DNA of 64,000 bases from Symbiodinium sp. CCMP2592 (GCA_905221615.1 CAJNDT010005768.1:478875-542874); one strand, 5' to 3'; positions 20,095 to 29,824 are shown, counted from the first letter of the stretch. Notes: generated by a model from the sequence alone, not told the origin. Program-made: numbers and translations.

Positions 20095-20273
20095 GTGTTT
20101 CGTGTCTCCAAGGTGCCCATCAACTTTGGAGAGAACTCCATGTCTGGCCTTCGCCTAAGTTGCGAGAATGCCCTCCGGTCCCAGATGACTTGCGTGTTTC
20201 TGGTGGAGAAGGTTGCACAGTGTCTCTGACGAGAGAGGAGTTGGCAGCCTTCTGTCGTGCAGGCCGAGCATGA
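20095..20273 (+). CDS. Coding candidate after the leader-like sequence
   Basis: Two plus frames are protein-like: one reads RVSKVPINFGENSMSGLRLS to a stop at about 20229, the other reads PVPDDLRVSGGEGCTVSLTR to a stop at 20271. One must be a shadow. If the upstream 13-mer is a true relic, this is a retrocopy fragment. Confidence 0.35.
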
Positions 20274-20556
20274 TACTAGCAGCTGCACCATGAGAGCCCA
20301 TACTACCAGCACTACGGATTTTGGAGATCTTCGAGCAGTGCAAGCTTCAAGGCCCTGATGCGGCGACTGGCTTCACTGGCAGGGAGCCTCAGCCGAGCAC
20401 GCAATTATTCAGAAGGAGTCCTGACTTCCCGGAAGCTGGCCAGGCTTGCTTGCAATGCTACCTTTCGGTCGCATGGATCTCAGAAACACTTTGTCGGGGC
20501 ACAGCTTCCTGCTTCTAGCCCTCTCTCATCTTCATGATTCAGTGCTAGAGAGGATT

Positions 20557-20820
20557 TCAGCAACAGGATGAGTGCTCTGCACTTCTAACCCTCAGTGCGT
20601 TCAGGATCTGGAAATCGATGGACGCATATTGCTGCTTTCGGCAGTGTGCCGACTTCAGCGCAAGATCCAGCAGACTGGGTCCAGGCGCATGGTGGTTAAG
20701 AGTCTTTCCGTGTTCTGTTGGCTGCTCTTGCCGACTTGGAAGTCTGCCAGGTGGAAGAGCTGACCAGGATTTGCCAGCTCTCATGCATGCGAAGCACCGC
20801 ACATCTGCACTAAGATTTGA
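20557..20820. other. Upstream region of the RBR ligase
   Basis: No clear exon. It is open on the minus strand for 210 codons (20557-21189), overlapping the RBR gene, with poor composition. Presumed 5' flank or leader of the gene at 20830. Confidence 0.3.
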
Positions 20821-20829
20821 TTTGCCGTG

Positions 20830-22329
20830 ATGACAACATGTTTCAACACAGACATTTCGGGTTCCAAGTGGGGCGTCGCCGCTGGCTCGGCCATGTCCGA
20901 CAGTCGCCATGTGCAGCAGTGGCTGGTTGCTTACATGGAGAACTACCAGAAGCCACCCGAGCATGCCCAGCAGTTGTGTGCCTTTGCTCGACATCGAGGT
21001 GCCCACCTCATGTACAGAGTCGTGCGGGATGCAATGCGGGATGCAACGTCTGAAAGTGCTCAAAGTATGAATGCTCGGAATGATAGCAGAGAGTTTGATG
21101 GTGATCCCGGGGGCCAGGGCCACGGTGATGCGGCAACGAAAGGAGATCGAGCATCTTCGCCGGATGCCGATTGGAAGTCCGGGCTTCATCCAATTCCCGT
21201 GCTTCGCCGCCTCAGAAGCGAAATCAAGGGCACAAACAGCGACAGAAGCATCCGGATGACCCTCAGGAGGGCTTCATCTGTGCCAAGATCGTACAGAGGA
21301 GATTCCAGCGAGGGGCGTACCGCGGAATGCCAGCCTCTTGTCGAGCCGCGTCTCAGTACCCACATCTTGACCCAGACATATCAAGCGGTAGCGAAGCAGC
21401 TTCTTGCTCACGAAGCAGCAGTACGTGCAAGTGAGAGCATAGAGAGATTCGGCAAGAATCTGAACCATTCGCATCCAGACCTAATGGCACAGTCAACCAC
21501 CTGCATGATCTGTTTCGAGAACACGGAATGTGTTCGAAGTGCTGCCCAACTCTGCGTTGATAGAGGCTGTGAGGGATGGTTCTGCACCTGCTGCCTCGCG
21601 CAATATTTTGAGAACATCATTCAGGAGACTCCCTTTGCCGTACCGACCCTGCGCTGTCCGGGTTGTAAGGGTTTCGTGCCGCCCTCCTGCTGGCGGAAGT
21701 ACGTCAAGGCGGAGACGCTGTTGAAGTGGCAGGGGAATGCTGAAAATTTGTTGTCCTTGCGGTGCGGAGCTTGTGACGAGCCAGGATCTTTGCTGTTTCC
21801 TGGAACGCCAAGTGACTCCCGGGAATGCCTGGCCAGGGAGGCCTTCGGCAGCCAAGCCCAAGACCCGACCGAAGCAGCGGAACTGGAGCAGAGCTGGTGT
21901 CAGTATGAACGAGGAGAGATGAGCGCAGGCAGTCTCCTTGACGTGCTGCTCACTACGTGGCATCCCGGGTACCACGACCAGATTGATCAGAATGATGGGA
22001 AGGCGCCCGACAAGTTTTGGGACCGGTTCCAGGCTGCTGCAAACCTCATCGAGGATGCTGGACTCCGAGCAGTTTTGCAGCTATCCGTGCTGAGGAGATT
22101 TCCGAAGACAGCAACACTCTGCTGCAATGAGCCGCACTGCTTCAAGTGCAAAGTAACGACCCACCATGAAGGCACGAGCTGCGAGGAAATGCAAGAGCAG
22201 CAGTCCGAGATGGAAGATGGAGTGCAGTTCTGTCCAAGCTGCGGTGTTGCGACCATGAAGAGCGAAGGCTGCAATCACATGATATGTCTGTGTGGTGAGG
22301 ACTGGACCTGGGATGGACCCGAAGACTAA
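20830..22329 (+). CDS. RING-IBR-RING (RBR) E3 ubiquitin ligase, intronless
   Basis: One uninterrupted 499-residue frame. RBR ligases accept ubiquitin from an E2 on a catalytic Cys in RING2, then pass it to a substrate. Seen: RING1 at about residues 225-279 (CMIC ... CTCC ... CPGC); second half of the IBR at about 431-451 with C-x4-C-x2-C-x4-H-type spacing; RING2 at about 468-488 (CPSC ... EGCNHMIC ... C-x-C), in which C481 matches the usual active Cys (Cys before NHM). The Cys-Trp normally closing RING2 reads Thr-Trp. About 150 residues separate RING1 from the IBR core, with an unusual insertion. The first 220 residues are low-complexity and charged. The ATG at 20830 is the first in the frame; a GTG codon precedes it. 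Lack of introns is unusual beside its neighbours. Confidence 0.85.
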   Translation: MTTCFNTDISGSKWGVAAGSAMSDSRHVQQWLVAYMENYQKPPEHAQQLCAFARHRGAHLMYRVVRDAMRDATSESAQSMNARNDSREFDGDPGGQGHGDAATKGDRASSPDADWKSGLHPIPVLRRLRSEIKGTNSDRSIRMTLRRASSVPRSYRGDSSEGRTAECQPLVEPRLSTHILTQTYQAVAKQLLAHEAAVRASESIERFGKNLNHSHPDLMAQSTTCMICFENTECVRSAAQLCVDRGCEGWFCTCCLAQYFENIIQETPFAVPTLRCPGCKGFVPPSCWRKYVKAETLLKWQGNAENLLSLRCGACDEPGSLLFPGTPSDSRECLAREAFGSQAQDPTEAAELEQSWCQYERGEMSAGSLLDVLLTTWHPGYHDQIDQNDGKAPDKFWDRFQAAANLIEDAGLRAVLQLSVLRRFPKTATLCCNEPHCFKCKVTTHHEGTSCEEMQEQQSEMEDGVQFCPSCGVATMKSEGCNHMICLCGEDWTWDGPED

Positions 22330-22340
22330 GCGATTCATCA

Positions 22341-22864
22341 ATGTGGTCATGCGAAGCAAGAATGATTCAGTCCACCAGTGGCGCAGCTCGAAGTCTCAGG
22401 CTTGCCGATGCAAGTTTGACCAAGGGCTACTTGTTATCCTCAGTTTGCACCAGCATTCTGAGCTTGAGAGGGCCAGGCGGACGACACCGGACGATCTCGG
22501 CTGAGCTCAATGTACAGGTCAAATTTCAATTGCCAAAGGATGAAAAGAAGATTGGTTTGTGTGGCACCGCCTCAAGGGTGTTCTTGCAGTTCAACGTACG
22601 TGACATGTCAGACATAGACTGCTTTGTGTTTCCTGTCGATGGTGGCTCAAGAATAGTAGTCGCGAGCGAACCAGTTAGAGCCATCCCCGTGCCGTGGCGA
22701 GTTACGGCATCCACAGGAATCCTCATCTGCAGCACCTTGCATTCGCGATCGAAGCTGGCTGGGTTTGCTGAGAGGCTATTCTGTGGCAGAGAGCACAGGC
22801 TTCTCTGCTACGTTTCTCCAGAGCGCGACGAAGTCGAAAAAGCCGTGCAGCCTGCTTCAGAGCG
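22341..22864 (+). CDS. Coding candidate directly downstream of the RBR gene
   Basis: The convincing part starts near 22495 (SAELNVQVKFQLPKDEKKIG, CGTASRVFLQFNVRDMSDID, FPVDGGSRIVVASEPVRA) and is beta-rich. The frame ends at about 22868. It begins 12 bases after the RBR stop, so it may be a separate gene or a later exon. No family recognised. Confidence 0.4.
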
Positions 22865-23252
22865 CTGAAGCTGCAAGATGCTGCCAGCACTGTCACCTGG
22901 AGCCTCTTCGTTGGTCAACGGTGGCAGGACAGAGGTGCCGGAGTTCAGTGACTCGGCAGGAGCACAGAAGGCCCGGGGAAGTGCCGGATTCTAGGCAATT
23001 GATCGAATCCGTGCACTCTGCAGTGGGCTTTGTGCTCCTCAGCTTAGCTTCGGGCGCCTCATTGCAAAGTACACAGCTGCTGCGGGTGCACAATAGATGC
23101 GGCCGCCGGAGTAGCCCCGGACGGAACGTGACACTGGGAGTTCCCAAGCCGCCCGCTGTCAGCATCAGCTTGAAACGAAGAACTCCTTGGCTCGCTTCAC
23201 CAGTAGTGTCTCTGCGAGGCCTCAAACTCAACATGCACGGGGGTCGTGACGG

Positions 23253-23708
23253 GTGTTGACCTCGAGGCTTCGAAACCTCACACGCAGAGAGAGAGAGAGA
23301 GCAGTCTGCATCCTGGAGGTCATCTACTCATACTTTGGAGATGTGCAGAATCCGCAAGCCAAGATTGTCGGTGCGCGAATCTCGCACAGGAGAGCTGGTT
23401 CGCAGCTGCGATTCTTGCGGTCTTGCGGTAGCCTTGGGGCCTTGCTCCGGCGCAGGATCGGGGTGCTCAGCTTCACTCTCGAAGACCCCCGTGCTGAAAG
23501 GCCCCCTCCTCTGAGTGCCGCCTTCCTTTTTTTTGTTCCGAGAAACCGCAACCCTCAACCGCAGGCAGTCCTTCCCATTCGGCTACAGCGCACTTGGCTC
23601 AAACCTGGTCGCACCTGCGCGTCTATGCGTCGGTTTGTTTCTGCCGCAGCCGCCCGCGAGTTTTTCAGGTTTCGTTCCTTCGAGCTGAAAGGGATGACTT
23701 CGTGCTGA
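23253..23708 (+). CDS. Coding candidate, unrecognised
   Basis: A 151-residue plus frame reads RERERAVCILEVIYSYFGDV near its start and ends at 23706. It begins across a GA microsatellite (23286-23301), which gives the Arg/Glu run. Two overlapping minus frames exist. Middle part moderately protein-like. Confidence 0.3.
   Translation: MLTSRLRNLTRRERERAVCILEVIYSYFGDVQNPQAKIVGARISHRRAGSQLRFLRSCGSLGALLRRRIGVLSFTLEDPRAERPPPLSAAFLFFVPRNRNPQPQAVLPIRLQRTWLKPGRTCASMRRFVSAAAAREFFRFRSFELKGMTSC
23286..23301. repeat. (GA)8 microsatellite
   Basis: A simple run of alternating GA. Confidence 0.85.
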
Positions 23709-23939
23709 AGGCAAGGCTTCGGCAGGCAAGGCTTCCCCAGGGGGTCTGCGGCCGCAATGGACCGAGGTCCCTCCACGGCCGCAACTTCCAGTGCTTCTTC
23801 CCGACGACCTCTTCTACCCCTTCACCATAGGCCCTAGGCCCAGGGCAATTTAGGTTTCTGAGATGATCCGTCTACGATGCAGGGAAGCTTCAGCTCAGGT
23901 TCGGCATCAAGATTGGGGTGGAGTGGTGTGCTGGCTCTA

Positions 23940-24095
23940 GCATTGCTGGCGCTCACAGAATTCAGAACATCGTGACGGCTCAGTCACCAAATTCGCTGCA
24001 GCAAAAGGAGAAAGAGCTTGATGCAGTCACCCAGCACCGGAAGTCCCTGCTTCATTCGCGATGGAAATTGCGGCGTGAGAAGTTGGAGTTGCAGC
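23940..24095 (+). CDS. Coiled-coil exon
   Basis: The frame reads QQKEKELDAVTQHRKSLLHS then RWKLRREKLELQRG, with a heptad-like pattern of Leu and charged residues. After about 24095 the sequence turns G-rich (GGGGTTTGGGGGGTTTTGG), so the exon probably ends there. Partner exons not found. Confidence 0.45.
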
Positions 24096-24362
24096 GAGGG
24101 GTTTGGGGGGTTTTGGATTCAGGGCGGAGCCGAAACCTTACACCTACCCCCTGTAGGGCATATTGTCATAGGAGTGATGTTGTTCGTTCAAGGCTCGTGT
24201 CTTTGCAAAAGACATGCTATATGGCTGCCGACGTGGTGATGTGTCTTCTGTTTTTTGGGTCAAGGGGTGTCTCTCCACTCGGGGGGCGCAAGCCCTGCCG
24301 CCCGGCATCCCACCACTCGTGCCTTCCTCGTCTGCTGTTTGCACAGAACCCGCTGATTGGCC

Positions 24363-24418
24363 TTTGAGCCAATTGGAGCCAATTGGAGCCTCTTGGAGCC
24401 TCTTGGAGCCTGGAGCCT
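24363..24418. repeat. 10-bp minisatellite (TTGGAGCCNN)n
   Basis: Units AATTGGAGCC, AATTGGAGCC, TCTTGGAGCC, TCTTGGAGCC and TGGAGCC follow in tandem. Frames across it read repeated Gly/Ser/Leu and are not taken as coding. Confidence 0.85.
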
Positions 24419-24419
24419 G

Positions 24420-24970
24420 AGGCCCTCCTTCGACCGGAAGGGGCGCTCCCAAACCAAGGCCTGTGCTGGCTACAGCAACTCCGCCCGAAAGAGCAGACCC
24501 TTGCGGAAGGCCCAAGCAGGCGTGCAGAACGCCATGCTGGGTCTGTCCCGTTCTGAGTTGAGAAGCTGATTCCGGTCCGCGTGTGGCTACATGGTACCAT
24601 ATGGTGGGATCCAGGCCGGATAATGCTGTCCACATGCGGCCCAAGGGGGCCTTCCGCAACAGCTGGCATGTTTGCCCGTCCGCCAAAAACGTGGTTCCTG
24701 TGCACGCTTGCAGGCAGCCTAGTCGTTGCGGTACTCATGGCACTTGCTCCTCAAGGAAGCAATGCGACGTTGAAGGCAGCAGCGGGATCGCTTTGCGACA
24801 GCCTTTGTTAAGAGTCATTGAGACACATGGCAGGCCAAACTTTCTACTGATGCCCACCTCACCGCAGGTGATTGGAAGGCCTGGCAGCCCACAGCTGTAT
24901 TTATGCAACCAGAGATGCAAAAGATACCTCCACTTACCGTAGCAGGAAGCTGCAAGAGCGGGAACCCTGC
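24420..24970. other. Unassigned stretch
   Basis: Overlapping frames on both strands, none convincing. No repeat beyond the minisatellite at its left edge. Confidence 0.3.
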
Positions 24971-24976
24971 AGGCCA

Positions 24977-25205
24977 TCAATTGAGTCTAAGGGTTTCAGC
25001 GAGTCTGCCTTCGTGCAGGTCGGAGAAGCGACGGTTGCAGAGAATGTAGAGTTCCTCTCCAAGACACTTTCGAGGCCTCGCAAGCTTTGAGACGGGAAGT
25101 TCACTTTGAGAGACACCGGCCCGAGGTTCAGAAGCTTTGCGCTCACTGCGCAGCAAAGTGTCGAAGAGCGCCATGCAAACGAGGCACAGCGCCTTCAGGA
25201 CAGGT
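24977..25205 (+). CDS. Helical exons, unrecognised
   Basis: One frame reads SESAFVQVGEATVAENVEFL to a stop at 25088. A second, from about 25106, reads FRSFALTAQQSVEERHANEA then QRLQDRFSGN. Both are helical and on the same strand as the exon at 25233, so they probably form one gene with introns not resolved here. Confidence 0.4.
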
Positions 25206-25232
25206 TCTCGGGGAACTGCATGGTAATGAAGA

Positions 25233-25385
25233 TTGCGTTCGAAGATCCTGTACGAGTATTTGTACGAGTATCGGCTTTCCCCTCAAGTTGGCCAGGAGGC
25301 TGTCGCACAAGCGAAGGATCCGAAAGTCAAGACAGCCTTGCAGCAGAGCGCTGGTACTCCCAGAGTTTCGCTTCGTGCATCCTTT
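25233..25385 (+). CDS. Helical exon, unrecognised
   Basis: The frame reads SKILYEYLYEYRLSPQVGQE then AVAQAKDPKVKTALQQSAGT. A small direct repeat, TACGAGTATTTGTACGAGTA, codes for YEYLYEY. Probably continues the exons just upstream. Confidence 0.4.
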
Positions 25386-25452
25386 TCTTGCAGAGTTGTC
25401 CAGAACCAGAGCTGATGTTCACCTTCGCAAGGTCACCTCGAACAAAGAAGCG

Positions 25453-25880
25453 TTAGACGAGACAAAGAGCATCTACAGCAACATTGCCGGGAGCACAAGT
25501 CATGGTTTCGAGTTGAGGCCGCAAGACTGTGCAGTTTCCGTAGGAGGGCAGGCGGCTGTACCCCAAGGTCACGTTTTCTGACAGCATGCTCTCCCTCCTC
25601 AAGAAGACCTCGTCGTCAGGCCGGCAATCTGGGACACAAGTGTTCACGTCACTATGACCAGCTTTCTAGTAAAACTTGCTCTCATCAAAATCGGCCCCCG
25701 TAAGCACTGGCCCCGTGTCTGCGGTGGAGAGCGGCAGAAGTCGTATTGAAGCAAAGGACATCACTGCCTGCCCCCAACCCCCCCTGGCACTGGCAGTGAT
25801 CTGCTCCGAAAGTGTTGAAAAAAGCAGGAGAGTCAAAATGTTGAAATTCTCGCGGCACGGTCCTTGCATCTCAAGGCAAC
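25453..25880. CDS. Ambiguous coding stretch, strand not decided
   Basis: The plus strand reads SRIEAKDITACPQPPLALAV in a 125-residue frame (25676-26053). The minus strand reads CVPDCRPDDEVFLRRESMLS (25453-25647) and SFASIRLLPLSTADTGPVLT (25666-25869), both also protein-like. Neighbouring exons are plus, which favours plus, but the minus reading cannot be excluded. Confidence 0.3.
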
Positions 25881-25969
25881 TGCGATCAGCTCATCTGTGG
25901 ACTCCACGCATCCTGCGCAGAGACGCTGAGTGGTGCGCCTCCTCGCCTGCATCGCTCATGCAGGTTTTG

Positions 25970-26352
25970 CCCACCCGCGATTCTTGGCAGGCGCCAGCTG
26001 TGTGTGTGATGAAGGATACATCGGCCAGGGCAAGGACATACCCGGAACTGTAGGATCTGTCAAGCTTGATGCGAACTCTCTCAGGACTGCAAACCGCCTG
26101 CAGCATTTGCACCCCATCTTCTGTTGGGGGAGAATGCAGTCCATGCCAGTGACATCCATGCCGGAGCCCTGGAAAGGCTTAGTGGCAGATTTCTGGTAGA
26201 CATGGCGGACAGAGTCGATTGCATGCAGTTCCCTGGTGACGAGAAGTTGTTCATCAGGTCACCGCCTTTGATGGAAACAAAATCGCAGTGGTTTTCCGTG
26301 ACGAGAACAAGGATCCAAATATTCTTGTTCTCTTGTATGTCAGCACGGCATG
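25970..26352 (+). CDS. Exons with an EGF-like start and an AFDGN motif
   Basis: The first part reads GASCVCDEGYIGQG, an EGF-like turn. A second frame from 26124 reads DMADRVDCMQFPGDEKLFIR. A third frame then reads VTAFDGNKIAVVFRDENKDP and stops at about 26352. The last two join with a frame change at about 26262, with no room for an ordinary intron. The AFDxN...D pattern recurs at 28385, so these may belong to one extracellular, propeller-like protein. Confidence 0.45.
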
Positions 26353-26483
26353 AGTTATGAGCCTATCAGTCAGGGCAACGCTGGAGCTTTGGTCGTCGGG
26401 ACGGTGGAGGAGGCCGACAAATGGCTGCTGCGACTACTCTCTGCTAGTGTACCCGTTACATTTCTGTATTGTTTTGGGTTTTA

Positions 26484-26740
26484 GACTATGTATGTATATC
26501 TACATATCATATATACGCACATATTGTATGTGTGCATCTGTGTATGTGTACGTGTATGTGTAGCGTACGTGTATGTTTATGTGTATGACAATGTATATTT
26601 ATACGGAAATGTATATGTACATGTACATGTATATGTACATGTATATGTACATGTGTATGGATATCTATATGCAACTGTATATGTATATGTATACGTATAT
26701 GTATATGTATATGTACATGTACATATGTGTATGTACAAAA
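26484..26740. repeat. TATGTA/TACATG microsatellite
   Basis: Long run of TATGTATATGTACATG-type units. Plus-strand frames across it read repeated Tyr, Val, Met and His and are repeat products, not genes. Confidence 0.9.
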
Positions 26741-26854
26741 ATCAAGTTGCATTCAGAGATGGGCCCCTCTTGGCGGAGGCCGGCTCGGTCGAGCTGTCTC
26801 CCCTCGAGCTCTTCACTGCACCGGGCGCAGCAGCCCCTCGCTGAGAGTGGCCAT

Positions 26855-26955
26855 AGGGTTTTCTGGTTTAGGGTTCTAGCGTTTGGGGGTTTAGGGTTTA
26901 AGGGTTTACGGGTTCGGGGGGGTTTGGGTGCTTGGGGTTTAGTGTTTTTTTTTCA
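26855..26955. repeat. Interstitial TTTAGGG tract
   Basis: Units such as GGTTTAGGGTTC, GGGTTTAGGGTTTAAGGG and GGGTTTAGTG occur between 26865 and 26945. Confidence 0.75.
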
Positions 26956-26974
26956 CGCTTGCCATGCCCTTTTG

Positions 26975-27318
26975 AACTGACGATGTTGGTTGTGTCAAAA
27001 CCCAGGCGTTTTCGCCAGTCGTGGCTGGAAGTGACGGCCAAAGCCTGGCTATCGCATGGCGGGACAATGCGAAATCAGGAACATGCAGGCAGCCTGCTCT
27101 ACGATATCCCCCTGCGTGTGGGCCCTTGTTGTCATGGCCGTGTCTGCAGGCTCCGAGCTGCGAAGCTTGGTGCATCGGGCATCCGCGGTGCTGAAATGGC
27201 CTTGATCCCAGCTGATCCCAGTAGCTTTGTCTTAAGGATCTCGCCTTTCCAGCACTACTCGTTTTGTGTGTCCTGTTTAATTCCAAAAGCCTTGAAGCTG
27301 TTGGACCGCAGCGACTAG
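26975..27318 (+). CDS. Coding candidate, unrecognised
   Basis: Starting just after the TTTAGGG tract, the frame reads RRFRQSWLEVTAKAWLSHGG, then SLLYDIPLRVGPCCHGRVC, then IPADPSSFVLRISPFQHYSF, ending at 27316. An ATG at 26983 could be a start. Beta-rich with several Cys. No domain recognised. Confidence 0.35.
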
Positions 27319-27799
27319 CATGGCATCTGTCGCATGGATGGCCTCAGGGCCCTGAAAACCGAATCTGAACAAGCAACCCGATCAAGCGCCAGCAGACGCC
27401 CGTCCTGCCTCCCGAAGCTGATGGCGGCTGCCCTGCAGCGCATTGCTCCACTCGCCTCGAGGAGTGACATAGCCAGAGTCAGAGAGCTGTGCTGAGAGAA
27501 AATCGCGGTATGGATCTCAAAGCGGGCCGTGCTGGAAGCAGGTGCCTCCTTTTCAAGCAGGTGCAGTCGTCGACGGTGCCCTGGGCTGCATGAACCATGT
27601 TTTCTGCAAGCCTTCGAAGCACGGCTGAGTCGTTGCATTTTCATGGGGCTTGTCTTGGGTCTGCTTCACAGCCTGTGTGTAGCACAGGTGTCACGACTTC
27701 TCCAGCAGGGGGAAGTCAAGCTTGTACCGAGCCTTTCTCTCCTGCCCTGCGAGCTTTCGCAAGTACACTTTGCCTGGGCCTGTCATCCCCCGAAGTTCG

Positions 27800-27911
27800 G
27801 GGATCTGCGTTGAGCAGCCATTCTTTTGCTTCTGAGGTCAGGAGAACGCATGAGCTAGAGAAGCAGCAAGATGACCTGGTCATGCCGGAAGATGCCGAAA
27901 CTTGGATGAAG
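27800..27911 (+). CDS. Short exon ending at a GTGTGG donor
   Basis: The frame reads EVRRTHELEKQQDDLVMPED then AETWMK and reaches GTGTGG at 27912 in phase 0. Charged, helical. It probably belongs to the gene that continues at 28059. Confidence 0.4.
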
Positions 27912-28058
27912 GTGTGGCATTTTGCATAGACCGGGACGCAGCCTTGCTCGCACTGAGGATGGTGATCGACGGAAGACTTTGGAATGTATAGGAAGGCAGC
28001 TGAGCCTGTCTGCTAAAGGTGCGTTGACCTGTCGCTTCGCATACTTCGCCTTGCGCAG

Positions 28059-28267
28059 GCGGCGGAAAGGAGGCTGGGGCCACAAGCGTGGCCGAGGTGG
28101 CACGAAGGGCAAAAGATGCTAGGGCCGCCTGGGCCGCCAATGTCTCACGGTGGGACCTTCGCCGCCTGCGCGAAAATCGGAGTGAAAAGAGTGGCGAGTT
28201 TTTGCAGCATTTCGTGCAGGAGGCCGCCTTAGCGTCTAAGCGTGTCTTGCCTGAGCTCAGGCACTGA
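28059..28267 (+). CDS. Helical exon, unrecognised
   Basis: After CGCAG at 28058 the frame reads GGKEAGATSVAEVARRAKDA, RAAWAANVSRWDLRRLREN, and HFVQEAALASKRVLPELRH, stopping at TGA 28265-28267. There is no Met, so this is an internal or final exon. Strongly helical, Ala/Arg-rich. The opposite strand is open, but less convincing. Confidence 0.55.
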
Positions 28268-28367
28268 CCTGGGGGCCTGCCATGGACTTCTGCAATGGCC
28301 AGGCCGGGTAGAGCTGCTTTCTGGCTAGGCGCCTGCTTCAGCGCTTTCGAACTTTTTGCTGTTTCAG

Positions 28368-28673
28368 GCTCACAAGATGTCCATCCAAGCATTTGACAAG
28401 AATCGCTTCGTTGTCCTTTATTCAGACAAGGCAGCATCTCCTTGGAGCAATCCCGGTAACCCGGCCCTGCATGGTCCCTTTGGGTGCCCCTTTATTGAGG
28501 CCCGGGGGCCTGACCCCACGCGCACAGAGTCCTTCGGAAACTCCATCTTGGCTGATGTTGGAGAAGCGGGTGCCCTGCCTAGAGCCTGGCAGTTTCCGGA
28601 GCCACCGTTCACCCATCATCCGAACTCAGGCAACGTCTCCGTGTTAGGCGCGAGTCTGCAGTGCAGGTCCTGA
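28368..28673 (+). CDS. Exon with AFDKN...YSD motif
   Basis: Starts after TTTCAG at 28362-28367 and reads AHKMSIQAFDKNRFVVLYSD, then a Pro/Gly-rich stretch. The core (I/V)xAFDxN(R/K)(F/I)VV(L/V)(Y/F)xD also occurs at 26274 and, more loosely, at 29190 (GISLIAPNTLAYAYQD). I infer repeats of a beta-propeller-like extracellular domain, based only on pattern. The frame ends at 28671, but a donor may lie earlier. Confidence 0.5.
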   Translation, partial: AHKMSIQAFDKNRFVVLYSDKAASPWSNPGNPALHGPFGCPFIEARGPDPTRTESFGNSILADVGEAGALPRAWQFPEPPFTHHPNSGNVSVLGASLQCRS

Positions 28674-28700
28674 TCTGACGCCGGTGTCTCCGTGTCGCAG

Positions 28701-28786
28701 GCAACTTCAGATTCACCGACAGTGCCGTCGCACGTCTGGAGGCCTCAGCAGTCGCTCTCTATCATGGGTTCTGCGTCGTAGCCGAA
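28701..28786 (+). CDS. Exon of the AFDxN-repeat gene
   Basis: Between a CGCAG acceptor (28700) and a GTGAGG donor (28787), the frame reads NFRFTDSAVARLEASAVALY then HGFCVVAEV. Its layout (small residues, then VVxEV) resembles the neighbouring repeat. Short, but with good splice sites on both sides. Confidence 0.5.
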
Positions 28787-28939
28787 GTGAGGCTGCGAAA
28801 GTGAGCAAGAACGGCTTCGTCCTGGCGGCTGACTGAGAGAATGGGTCTGACACTGACGGCCTGACGGCCTCTGAGCCGAGTCCCGAGGCTGCTCGAGCCT
28901 CCCCTGCCATCGACGAGATGAGCCCTCAGCCTGTCAAGC

Positions 28940-29089
28940 AGGAGGCCTGCACACACAGACGCACCGAAATGGGTCATTGCGGATTCTGAAAGCTGTGTGG
29001 GCGTGCCCGTGCTTGTTCAGGCAATGGCCATGTATGGGGAGCTCGTCGGCGAAGACCTTGTCTTCGACCCAAACCCGGCGAAGCCCTCA
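28940..29089 (+). CDS. Exon of the AFDxN-repeat gene
   Basis: The frame reads DAPKWVIADSESCVGVPVLV then QAMAMYGELVGEDLVFDPNP, ending PAKPS before a GTGGAA donor at 29090. It joins in phase 0 to VNLEPTEGQIWARG at 29145 across a 55-nt intron. Confidence 0.5.
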
Positions 29090-29144
29090 GTGGAAGGAGG
29101 CTTGGAGTGCTGTTTTGTCGGTTTGGGATCCAGTGACCACAGAG

Positions 29145-29249
29145 GTGAACCTGGAGCCGACAGAGGGTCAGATCTGGGCCAGGGGGATTTCCCTGATTGC
29201 ACCCAACACCCTTGCCTACGCTTACCAGGATGGGAAGTGGCTTGGCTGT
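29145..29249 (+). CDS. Exon of the AFDxN-repeat gene
   Basis: Reads VNLEPTEGQIWARGISLIAP then NTLAYAYQDGKWLGC. To reach the final exon at 29282 the frame must change. A GTCACA donor at 29250 would give a 32-nt intron in the right phase, which is unusually short, so an indel is the alternative. Confidence 0.45.
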
Positions 29250-29281
29250 GTCACAAATCGATGCTTCATGGGTTGATGCAG

Positions 29282-29398
29282 GTCGGAGCTGCGAGTGATG
29301 TAGCTGAAGCTGACAACCTGAGGAATCAGCAGCTCAAGATCGCTGTGCTGAACATCCATCCACAGACTCATCGTATGCAGGCCCGTTGCTTCATTTAG
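29282..29398 (+). CDS. Last exon of the AFDxN-repeat gene
   Basis: After ATGCAG the frame reads VGAASDVAEADNLRNQQLKI then AVLNIHPQTHRMQARCFI and stops at TAG 29396-29398. Confidence 0.5.
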   Translation, partial: VGAASDVAEADNLRNQQLKIAVLNIHPQTHRMQARCFI

Positions 29399-29431
29399 AG
29401 ATTCCACAGCGAGGCTTCTTGGGACACTTCA

Positions 29432-29626
29432 GGTGGCCCAAGCGCCTGTGTCTCTGGGAAAAGGCTTTTCGCCGGACGCCAAGAGACGCCTCGAACTACC
29501 CGAGCAATCAGGGTCCAGTCTTCTGAAGAGCTAAGGCCTTACGTGTCCATGCTGTCGCTGCCATACTCGGCGTCAGACCCCCAAAGACAAAGATGGATCG
29601 ACGTGAATGTGAAGTAGGGTGTCTGA
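29432..29626 (+). CDS. Two overlapping exon candidates, unrecognised
   Basis: After CTTCAG the first frame reads VAQAPVSLGKGFSPDAKRRL to a stop at about 29531. A second frame reads SSEELRPYVSMLSLPYSASD then PQRQRWIDVNVK to a stop at about 29615. Both are protein-like but in different frames, so a splice or indel near 29505 is needed. Confidence 0.35.
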
Positions 29627-29824
29627 CAGCACAGACGCCGCGAGAGGTCTGATCCTTACGCGATGACCTACTTCCAGGGTCGGCGCCCCAGGACTGTGTT
29701 CTTGGTTTGAACATACAGGAACCTACGGGGACACACGAGATGTAATTGATGGAGCACATTTCATCCCAGAAATGACTAGTCGCACTGACCGAAGCATGTT
29801 CTGTGAGGTGAAGATGGCGCCAGT

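Noticed and set aside
8839..22996. Shared 15-mer AGTGCCGGATTCTAG at 8841 and 22980 as a dispersed repeat
   Set aside because: A single 15-base match in 64 kb is expected by chance and the flanks do not align.
26488..26844. Frames made of Tyr-Val and Met-Tyr repeats on both strands
   Set aside because: They translate the TATGTA/TACATG microsatellite and have no normal protein sequence.
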